Shown piece after piece: positions 57,385 to 64,000 of a stretch of DNA of 64,000 bases. The DNA comes from JABDGM01 sp963738665 (GTDB lineage Bacteria > Planctomycetota > Planctomycetia > Pirellulales > Lacipirellulaceae), in assembly GCA_963738665.1 (NCBI GenBank), contig CAVTXL010000016.1, positions 496,001 through 560,000 on the forward strand, given 5' to 3'. Below the pieces are notes generated by a model. That model worked only from the letters and a program-made list of their open reading frames with translations, had not been told where the DNA came from and ran no database searches. Position numbers and translations under genes: made by a program. How positions within the stretch are numbered: position 1 is the first letter of the stretch; every line of letters begins with the position of its first letter.

Positions 57385-58627
57385 TCACTCAATCCAGCCG
57401 CCGCCAAGCACTCGGGTGTTCTCCGCCGCGTCGTAGCATACGACGGCCTGCCCCGGCGTGACGGCAAACTGTGGCTCGTCAAACTGAATGTGAAATCGGT
57501 CGCCGTCGAGGGTCGTCAGCGTCGCCGGTTGCGCTTCGGCGTTGTAGCGAATCTGAACCTGGCACGCGCGTTCGCCAACTCCCCCTCCCTTCCAGGGACG
57601 GGCCAGGGGAGGAAACAGCGCCATCTAGGGAGGAACACCCCTCCCCTTCCAGGGGAGCGTCCAGGGGAGGGGAACAAAGCCAATTGGCGCTGCCAGCCGT
57701 CAACTCGCGTTGATAGAGCTCGCCCCGCTCGCCAAGAACGACTCTTCGCACGTCGGGCTCAATCCGCACGACGAACTTGCGGTCGCCCAGCGCCACCCCC
57801 AGCCCCCTGCGCTGCCCGACCGTGAAGCCTTCGATGCCCTCATGCTGGCCGACGACTTCGCCGCTGGTCGTAACCAGCACCCCGGACGTGTCCACCGCAT
57901 CGCCGGCCGCTCGCCGCCGGCGGCGGACGAACTCATCGTACCGGCCGCGCGTTACGAAGCAAATTTCCTGGCTGTCCTTCTTGTCGGCCACGCGCAGGCC
58001 AAGCTTTGCCGCGATGCTACGAATTGCCGGCTTCTCAAAATCGCCCACCGGCAGCATCATCCGCGATAGGTATTCCGGCCGAATCCCAAACAACACGTAC
58101 GACTGATCCTTCGCCCCGTCGACGCCGCGCAATAGCGCAATTCTGCCGTCCGACTCTCGCTTCAGTCGCGCGTAGTGACCCGTGGCGACAAACTCCGCGC
58201 CGACGCTATCGGCGTAATCGAACAGCTTACCGAACTTGATCCAATTGTTGCACTGCACGCACGGATTCGGTGTCCGGCCTGCCGAGTACTCGGCCACGAA
58301 GTAGTCCATGATCCGGCCGAACTCTTCCTGGAGATTCAGCGCATAGAACGGGATGCCCAGCTTATCGGCAACGCGGCGGGCGTCTTCAGCGTCGCTCGCC
58401 GTGCAGCAGCCCTGCTTTGAGTAGGTCCGGCTGTGCCTGACATTTGCCCCTTCGCGATCGATTTCGTCAGGCAAAGCCTGACCTCCGCCCACGTCACAGC
58501 CAGCCGCCGGCGAATTCTCTCCGTGGCGCATGAAGACCCCGATCACGTCGTGGCCCTCTTCGGTGAGCAAATGGGCCGCGACGCTGGAATCCACTCCCCC
58601 ACTCATAGCCAGCACGACACGCGACAT
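57385..58627 (-). CDS. mnmA: tRNA-specific 2-thiouridylase MnmA, with repeat insert and frameshift
   Basis: MnmA makes 2-thiouridine at tRNA position 34. Seen: VLAMSGGVDSSVAAHLL (PP-loop), the catalytic Cys in NPCVQCNNWIKFG, VATGHYARL, DKKDSQEICFVTRG with the second Cys, and GQRRGLGVAL. A 118-base block of two repeats (57573-57690) breaks the C-terminal barrel, and the frame then shifts: the natural end ACQVQIRYNAEAQPATLTTL and VVCYDAAENTRVLGGGWIE is in the other frame, stopping at 57385. The inserted peptide (PPLDAPLEGEGCSS) is foreign to the family. Confidence 0.85.
57573..57690. repeat. Two palindromic repeats inserted in the mnmA C-terminal region
   Basis: CCCTCCCTTCCAGGGACGGG and CCTCCCCTTCCAGGGGAGCG, each followed by a GGGGAGG arm: a doubled unit of the CCCTCTCCC family. 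Reading frame is open in one frame and lost against the family in another. Confidence 0.7.
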
Positions 58628-58667
58628 ACGTCGAGTCTAAATGGGGTAGATTGCGGCGGCAAGTGAT

Positions 58668-58762
58668 CTGTAGCAGGCACGCTCCGCGTGCCGTAGCCGG
58701 AGTGCAATAGGACCGTATTTATTAGGCACCCCTGCGGCACGCGGAACCTGCCTGCTACAACA
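58668..58762. repeat. Palindromic repeat between mnmA and prfB
   Basis: TGTAGCAGGCACGCTCCGCG with GTGCCGTAG, and GGCACGCGGAACCTGCCTGC with TACA form inverted arms around about 40 bases. Same family as 57262-57384. It lies between divergent starts. Confidence 0.7.
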
Positions 58763-58837
58763 GTGGCCTCGCCGGGGCACTCGCCGCAACGTATAATCTC
58801 CCAGATTCACGACCGCACCGTTGGGAGCATTACCAGC

Positions 58838-59955
58838 ATGGAAAAAGAATTCATCGATCGTGCCAAGGCGATCCGTCAGGGCATCCTCCAACTGCGAGAC
58901 TCTCTTTGACTGGGACGCCAAGAAAAAACGCCTGGCCGAAATTGACGAGCAGATGAGCCAGGCCGGCTTCTGGAACAATCAGGAACGCGCCCAAGCGGTT
59001 GTCGAAGAACGCAAGTCGCTCAATGCGCTCATTGCCCCGCTGGCCGACGCGATGAAAAGTAGCGACGACCTCGCTGCCATGATCGAAATGGCCGACGAGG
59101 ACGAATCGTTCGCGGCCGAAGTGCCGGGCGAAATCACCCGGCTCGAAGCCGCTCCTGGAAAAGCTCAAGCTCAAGGCGCTCTTGAACGGCCCGCACGACG
59201 CGACCGGGGCGATCGTGTCGATCAACGCCCGCGACGGCGGCACCGACGCCAACGACTGGGCCGAAATGCTGCTGCGGATGTATCAGCAGTGGGCCGCGAA
59301 AAGCGGCTATTCGGTCGAGCTCCTGGAACGGCAAGACAGCGAGCAGGCCGGCATCAGCCACGCCGCGGTCGCCATCCGTGGCCCGATGGCCTACGGTTAC
59401 CTCCGGGGCGAAACCGGTATGCACCGGCTGGTGCGAATCAGCCCATTCAACGCCGAAGGCAAGCGGCAAACCAGCTTCGCGGCCGTCGACGTCTCGCCCG
59501 AAGTTTCTGATGAAGCCGAAATCGAAATCAATCCCGAGGACGTCCGCGAAGACACATTCCGCGCCAGCGGCGCCGGTGGCCAGCACGTCAACAAAACGTC
59601 CAGCGCGATTCGCCTCACGCATTTGCCGACCAACACGGTCGTGCAGTGCCAGAGCGAACGCTCGCAGCACAAGAACCGGGCCACCGCCTGGAAAATGCTC
59701 CGCGCCCGCATGGCCCGGGCCGAGGAAGAAAAACGCGAGGCGGCCGAGGCGGCCAAGTACCAGCAGCAGGCCAAAGTCGGCTTCGGCTCGCAAATCCGTA
59801 ACTATTTCCTGCACCCCGACCAGCGCGTGAAAGACGCCCGCACAAAATTCCAGATGGGCAACTTCCACGCAGTCATGGACGGCGACATCCAAGGCTTCTT
59901 GGATTCCACCCTCCGCTGGCGGGCCGGCCAGCCGGTGGCGGAGGATGATGAGTAG
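58838..59955 (+). CDS. prfB: Peptide chain release factor 2, with programmed +1 frameshift and a second shift
   Basis: RF2 reads UAA and UGA. From the ATG at 58838 the first frame ends after 23 codons in DSL-TGA; the chain continues in the +1 frame as DWDAKKKRLAEIDEQM. This is the standard RF2 autoregulatory shift. Near 59150 a second change is needed: RLE- then PLLEKLKLKALLNGPH in another frame; one extra A at GAAG explains it. The remaining body has GMHRLVRISPFN, RASGAGGQHVNKTSSAIRL (the GGQ motif) and HKNRATAWKMLRARM, and ends normally at 59955. Confidence 0.9.
58899..58912 (+). promoter_or_regulatory. Programmed +1 frameshift site of prfB (CTT TGA C)
   Basis: The CTT codon at 58904-58906 is followed by TGA (58907-58909) and C. 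The ribosome slips from CTT to TTT and reads GAC in +1, as in the classic RF2 autoregulation. The usual upstream AGGGGG Shine-Dalgarno-like element is weak here; only GAGAC is present before CTCTTT. Confidence 0.85.
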
Positions 59956-59961
59956 CAATCC

Positions 59962-60068
59962 GGGAGGGCGAGGCCTGCCGAGCCGCAAACAAACTGAGAG
60001 GCCGAGGCTCCTGCCGAGCCACCTGCCGTCAAAAGGCGTTTCCGTTCGGCAGGAGCCTCGCCCTCCCC
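59962..60068. repeat. Long-stem palindrome between prfB and hrpB
   Basis: GGGAGGGCGAGGC (59963-59975) is exactly complementary to GCCTCGCCCTCCC (60055-60067). Nested arms CTGCCGAGCC and GGCAGGAGC continue inward. A 70-base loop holds GAGGCTCCTGCCGAGCC. It may also act as a transcription terminator structure but no T-run follows. Confidence 0.75.
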
Positions 60069-60078
60069 ATCACTGTCA

Positions 60079-62658
60079 ATGGCAAACGAGCAATTGCCCT
60101 CTGATCTACCCGTCGCCGCCGTGCGCGAGCAGATCGTAGCCGCCTCGCAAGCCGGTGCCGTCGTCGTCACTGCCCCGCCCGGCTCGGGCAAGACGACGCT
60201 CATCCCGGCCGCCGTACTTGATGACCTTGTGCCTGGCCAGCAGGTTCTGCTCATTCAGCCGCGCCGTCTCGCCGCCCGCGCCGTCGCGCGGCGAATCGCT
60301 CAACTGCGGCATTGCAACGTGGGCGAAGAGGTCGGCTACCAGGTTCGCTTCGATTCCCGCGTCGGCCGCGACACGCGCCTCATTGTAATGACTACCGGCA
60401 TCCTGCTGCGTCGCCTCTTGGACGACATCACGCTGGAACACGTCGGCGCGGTCGTCCTCGACGAGTTCCACGAGCGGACAATCGAAATGGACCTGGCCCT
60501 GGGCCTGGTCGTTCGCATCCAGCAAACGCTGCGGCCCGATCTGCGGATCATCGTCATGAGCGCGACACTCGCAGCCGAGCCCGTCGCTCGGCTGCTGGGC
60601 GGCTGTCTGATCCTCCACGCCGAGGGCCGACCGTTTCCGGTCGAGTTTCGCTATCTGCGGCGGTTCGAGAAGCGGCCTGTGCAAGAGCTAGTGGCCGCTG
60701 TGCTGCCGGATGCACTGCACCAGACCACGGGCCATGTCCTCGTGTTTCTGCCCGGCGCCGGCGAAATCATTCGCACCCGAGAGGTACTCGCATCGCTGGC
60801 CCTGCGCGGCGGCCACGCGCTTTTGCCCCTCTTCGGCGACCTGCCGCCCGAGCAACAAGACCGCGCGCTCGCCGATCTCGGCTGCCGCAAAATTATTCTG
60901 GCCACGAACGTGGCCGAAACCTCACTGACAATCGACGGCGTGACGGCCGTGATCGATTCGGGCCAAGCCCGGCAGCTCCAAGTGTCGCCGGCGACCGGTT
61001 TGCCGAGGCTGGAACTCGTCCCAATCTCGCAGGCCTCCGCCGACCAGCGTGCCGGCCGCGCCGGCCGCACGGCCCCCGGCATCTGCTGGCGGCTGTGGGA
61101 TGAATCGTCGCAGCGTGGCCGGCCGGTGGCCGAAACGCCCGAAGTGCTGCGCAGCGATTTGGCCGAACCGCTGTTGCAATTGTTAGCCCTGGGCGAGGCC
61201 GACGATTTTCGCTGGCTCGACCCACCGCCGCCCGACGCCCTTGCCAACGCGCGCCGCCTGCTGCAACTACTGGGGGCAACCGATGGCGATGACCAAATCA
61301 CCCCCCTCGGCCGCGAGCTGGCCCGCTTGCCCGCCCACCCCCGCTTGGGCCGCCTGCTCCTCGCCGGCGCCCAGCGCGGCGTCCTCCGCGAAACGGCCGT
61401 CGCCGCGGCACTGCTCTCCGATCGCGACCCATTTCGCGCGGCCGACTTCGCCCACCGCGGCCCCCGCGACTTTGGCCGCGTCCGCAGCCGCAGCGACATC
61501 GTCGACCGCGTCCTCGCCCTGCAAGCCTTCCACGCCGGCCGAAAAGAACCCTCTCCCTCCGGGAAAGGGCAGGGCGAGGGGTTTCAAGGGCTCAACCTGG
61601 AACTGCATCCCGCCGGAGCCCACAACGTCCTCCGCGCCGCCGACCAACTCTACCACGTGGCCGAATTCGTCCGCGCCCCGCGGGCGGACGATCCGCCCAC
61701 CGCCCTGATGCACGCGCTTCTCGAAGCGTTTCCCGATCGGCTTGCCAAGCTCCGCCCCGGCGCCCAAGATCGCGCGCTCATGGTCAGCGGCCGCGGCGTG
61801 CGCATCGGCGCCGGCTCGCGCGTCCGCGGCGAGACCCTCTTTCTGGCGATCGATCTTTCTGATGCCGGCGGCGAAGCCCGCGCCCGACTTGTGTCGGCCG
61901 TCGAGCGGGCGTGGCTGCCGGCCGATCGGCTCCAAACCCGCGAGGAGCTCTTCTTCAACCCGACCAAGGGACAAGTCGAAGCCCGCCTGCGGACCTATTG
62001 GGCCGATCTCATGCTCGAAGAGACGCCTATCGCGATCAGCGACTGGCCAGCCGCGGCCGCGCTATTGGCAGCCGAAGCGCGGCGCCAGCTCGATCGCTTG
62101 CTGCCCTTGGCCGATTCGGCGGCCGGCAAGTTCCTGGCCCGCGTGCGCTGGCTCGCCGTGGCACAGCCAGAGCTGAACTTGCCGACGCTCGCCGACGATG
62201 AACTCGCCAAGCTACTGCCCGAGTTCTGCCACGGCCTCCGCTCGCTCGATGACCTGCGCGCCGCCGACTGGCTCGCCCTGCTTCAAAACCATGTCGGCCG
62301 CCAGCGGCTCCGCGAGATCGACTGCCTCGCCCCGCCGGAGCTCGAATTGCCCAACGGCAATCGCCACCCGCTCGTCTATGAAGCTGGCAAGCCGCCGGTC
62401 CTGGCCGTGCGAATTCAAGAAATGTTCGGACTCGCCGAAACACCCCGCATCGCGGCCGGCCGCGTGCCGGTGCTGCTCCACCTCTTGGGCCCGAACTACC
62501 GCCCGCAGCAGGTGACGGCCGACCTGGCCAGCTTCTGGCAAAACGGCTACCCCGAGCTAAAAAAAGAACTCCGCCGCCGCTACCCCAAACACGCCTGGCC
62601 CGACGACCCGCTCACAACGCAGGCCACCCGCTCGGGCTTGAAGCGGGACATGAAGTGA
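60079..62658 (+). CDS. hrpB: ATP-dependent helicase HrpB
   Basis: HrpB is a DEAH-box RNA helicase. The 859-residue protein has TAPPGSGKTTLIPAAV (Walker A), LDEFHER (DEFH), MSATLAAEPVARLL, ATNVAETSLTIDGV and QRAGRAGRT, then the HrpB C-terminal domain with HPLVYE and LGPNYRPQQVTADLASFWQ. A 34-base palindromic insert (61549-61582) is read in frame as EPSPSGKGQGEGF. The start ATG at 60079 follows the palindrome. Confidence 0.9.
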   Translation: MANEQLPSDLPVAAVREQIVAASQAGAVVVTAPPGSGKTTLIPAAVLDDLVPGQQVLLIQPRRLAARAVARRIAQLRHCNVGEEVGYQVRFDSRVGRDTRLIVMTTGILLRRLLDDITLEHVGAVVLDEFHERTIEMDLALGLVVRIQQTLRPDLRIIVMSATLAAEPVARLLGGCLILHAEGRPFPVEFRYLRRFEKRPVQELVAAVLPDALHQTTGHVLVFLPGAGEIIRTREVLASLALRGGHALLPLFGDLPPEQQDRALADLGCRKIILATNVAETSLTIDGVTAVIDSGQARQLQVSPATGLPRLELVPISQASADQRAGRAGRTAPGICWRLWDESSQRGRPVAETPEVLRSDLAEPLLQLLALGEADDFRWLDPPPPDALANARRLLQLLGATDGDDQITPLGRELARLPAHPRLGRLLLAGAQRGVLRETAVAAALLSDRDPFRAADFAHRGPRDFGRVRSRSDIVDRVLALQAFHAGRKEPSPSGKGQGEGFQGLNLELHPAGAHNVLRAADQLYHVAEFVRAPRADDPPTALMHALLEAFPDRLAKLRPGAQDRALMVSGRGVRIGAGSRVRGETLFLAIDLSDAGGEARARLVSAVERAWLPADRLQTREELFFNPTKGQVEARLRTYWADLMLEETPIAISDWPAAAALLAAEARRQLDRLLPLADSAAGKFLARVRWLAVAQPELNLPTLADDELAKLLPEFCHGLRSLDDLRAADWLALLQNHVGRQRLREIDCLAPPELELPNGNRHPLVYEAGKPPVLAVRIQEMFGLAETPRIAAGRVPVLLHLLGPNYRPQQVTADLASFWQNGYPELKKELRRRYPKHAWPDDPLTTQATRSGLKRDMK
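61549..61582. repeat. In-frame CCCTCTCCC palindrome inside hrpB
   Basis: CCCTCTCCCTCCGGGAAAGG and GCAGGGCGAGGGG: same family as 3842-3879 and 47430-47466. It inserts about 11 residues (PSPSGKGQGEG) in hrpB between the two helicase parts, keeping the frame. Confidence 0.75.
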
Positions 62659-62715
62659 ATCCCGCAAGATCCTCAGGCAGAGCGAAGATCAAACGGACGA
62701 ATGGAGGTGTGAAAA

Positions 62716-62833
62716 CTAAGTGGACCCGCGGAATGATTTCGGTTGTAGTACGGACAATCCTGTCCGTCGTATAGCTTGTCCACGGACACGATTCTCCATC
62801 CTACCGCATGTTGCATTCGGCAGTTCTACTTAG
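62716..62833. mobile_element. MITE-like inverted-repeat element, copy 3
   Basis: Starts CTAAGTGGACCC and ends GTTCTACTTAG; interior GGACAATCCTGTCC and ACACGATTCTCCATCCTACC match the copy at 14731-14880 closely. This copy is 118 bases. It ends precisely inside the TcmP-like fragment at 62826-62915. Confidence 0.7.
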
Positions 62834-62915
62834 CCCAAGCCCAAAAATAATCGGCCACGTTCGCCACCGTAATCTGCGATTGCTCGGACTGCTCGCCAAA
62901 GAAATTGTCGGCCAT
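62826..62915 (-). pseudogene. N-terminal remnant of a TcmP-like protein, truncated by a MITE-like element
   Basis: On the minus strand, ATG at 62915 gives MADNFFGEQSEQSQITVAN with VADYFWAWAK, then a TAG whose bases lie in the terminal repeat of the MITE-like element. This matches my recollection of the N-terminus of three-Cys-motif partner proteins (TcmP). The rest of the gene is not found on the far side, so the element probably removed it or the fragment was left by a rearrangement. Confirm by homology search. Confidence 0.4.
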
Positions 62916-63179
62916 AGGCACGCCCCCCATTCCACGACACCCCGCTCGACACAATCCAATGATTGAATGTTCAGTGTTACAGCTCAAGTGGCCCCGATGA
63001 GTCAATCCAGCGCCGTCAACCCGTCTTTCGGCCAGCCGCGCCAGCTCCCACCAAGAGTCCTCACTGGCCGCGTCTCGCTTATTTTTCGGCTATCCAATCC
63101 TTCCGGCCCCGCGTTGGGGGCACGGTCAGGAGACCGGCCCAAACAATGTTGTCCGCCGATCTCCCAACGCTGTCCGCGG
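62916..63179. other. Intergenic stretch before the DUF1080 gene
   Basis: About 260 bases without a supported gene or clear repeat, between the TcmP-like fragment and the end of the DUF1080 gene. On the minus strand, the ATG of the fragment is preceded by GGGGGGCG. Confidence 0.35.
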
Positions 63180-64000
63180 CTATTTGCTGTTCGCCGGCAG
63201 TCGCGGCACCGGTTCGACCGGTGTTTCGCGGTTGCCGTTCTTGATGTAAGGCGCCCGAACGCGTTTGCCTTCGATCGGTTTGATCTCGCGGACCCAGATG
63301 TTGCGAAACTTAACCGGGTTGCCGTGAAACTGAATCTTGATCGGCCGCTCGGTCGGCGGTTCGTAGCTGGGCGGCGTATTGAATTCGGTCGTGCCCAACA
63401 GCGCGAAATGGTTGACGACGAGCACGCCGTTGTGCACGGCCGTCATGTAGGCCGGCGATTTCAGGCCGCCGTCGTCGTTGAACCGCGGGGCCGTCCAGAA
63501 GATCTCGTAAGTGTTCCATTCGCCTGGCTTGCGCATGGCGTTGACCATCGGCGGCGTCTGCTTGTAGATCGCGCCGGCCTCGCCGTCAAAATAGGTCTCG
63601 TTCTCGTACGAATCGAGCACTTGCAGCTCGTAACCGTCGTTGGGAAAGATGCCGCTGTTGCCGCGGCCCTGGCTGGTGCCGCGGATCACCGTCGGCGCCG
63701 ACCACTCGACGTGCATCTGGATGTCGCCGAACTTCTGCTTCGACGTGATGTCGCCCCCGGCAGCCGTGACCACACCGTCGGCCACCCGCCACCGCTCGCC
63801 GCCGTTCCAGGCGGACATATCTTTGCCATCAAACAAAACAATCGCGTCCGACGGCGGATCGGCATCGGTCTTGCCGGGCGTGATCACGGGCGGCTTCGGC
63901 CACTCGATGCCGGTGAGGTACTCCTGGGCGTGGGCAGAAAGACACATGATTGCGGTAAAGCACACGAACCCGCTGAAACCCGCGATAACTGAAATCGAGA
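63180..64000 (-). CDS. DUF1080 (3-keto-disaccharide hydrolase-type) exported protein, start outside window
   Basis: DUF1080 proteins are concanavalin-like jelly rolls acting on sugars; planctomycetes have many. Seen: AIVLFDGKDMSAWNGGERW, WRVADGVVTAAGGDITSKQ, GNSGIFPNDGYELQVLDS and RNIWVREIKP near the end. The N-terminus is a signal peptide (VIAGFSGFVCFTAIMCLSAH) that runs off the window end, so the start is not visible. A 3-keto-glycoside hydrolase or sugar-binding role is likely; the substrate is unknown. Confidence 0.85.
   Translation of the reverse strand, partial: SISVIAGFSGFVCFTAIMCLSAHAQEYLTGIEWPKPPVITPGKTDADPPSDAIVLFDGKDMSAWNGGERWRVADGVVTAAGGDITSKQKFGDIQMHVEWSAPTVIRGTSQGRGNSGIFPNDGYELQVLDSYENETYFDGEAGAIYKQTPPMVNAMRKPGEWNTYEIFWTAPRFNDDGGLKSPAYMTAVHNGVLVVNHFALLGTTEFNTPPSYEPPTERPIKIQFHGNPVKFRNIWVREIKPIEGKRVRAPYIKNGNRETPVEPVPRLPANSK

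Noticed and set aside
63180..63965. Start of the DUF1080 gene at the GTG 63965
   Set aside because: The open frame and hydrophobic signal peptide continue to the window edge, so the start is probably outside.

Overview
The window looks like a piece of a planctomycete chromosome, most likely order Pirellulales. The inference rests on gene content, not on a search: an alternative complex III (act) cluster fused to a caa3-type oxidase cluster, a PIN-TRAM membrane protein, DUF1080 and DUF6960 proteins, glycine/cysteine-rich secreted proteins, high GC, and intergenic regions packed with palindromic repeats.

Layout. 1-8238: respiratory operon on +, actC (partial)-actD-actE-actF-small membrane protein-SCO-coxB-ctaD-ctaE. 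8536-13625: minus-strand PP2C phosphatase and the MrfA/MrfB DNA repair pair. 13974-16822: two exported or outer-membrane proteins. 16853-19012: a decayed DNA methyltransferase tail followed by a dense palindrome array with a REP-associated (HUH, Y1) transposase in its middle. 19674-30953: FabD-like protein, CBS protein, PIN-TRAM, dGTPase, HIT hydrolase, zinc-ribbon membrane protein, ClpP-like protease, DUF6960, KAP-like NTPase, a lipoprotein and a Cys/Gly-rich exported protein. 31204-38094: scpA, small lipoprotein, a beta-hydroxyacid dehydrogenase, penicillin acylase and a PLP decarboxylase. 38236-43921: M50-like protein, a lipoprotein, lnt and an ABC-F ATPase. 44228-49054: an information-processing cluster rplY-pth-rpsF-ssb-rplI-dnaB without rpsR. 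49198-64000: double-thioredoxin lipoprotein, SDR, LOG-like, MBL/beta-CASP RNase, truncated prepilin peptidase, UbiD-like, mnmA, prfB, hrpB and a DUF1080 protein cut by the window edge.

Two themes cut across the window. (1) Single-base frameshifts break many conserved genes, including essential ones (prfB, rplI, coxB, ctaD, mnmA). The conserved protein resumes in another frame each time, so sequencing or assembly indels are the simplest explanation; the CTT TGA C site of prfB is the one expected, programmed shift. (2) Several families of short palindromic repeats fill intergenic space, and some sit inside conserved reading frames (lnt, ubiD-like, dgt, hrpB, mnmA, actE), adding peptide inserts. 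This resembles the Rickettsia palindromic elements but is in an unrelated lineage. Together with the transposase-centred array at 17.5-19.0 kb and a small inverted-repeat element that truncates a TcmP-like gene at 62.8 kb, this is the most interesting and least described biology here. No rRNA, tRNA or CRISPR array was seen.
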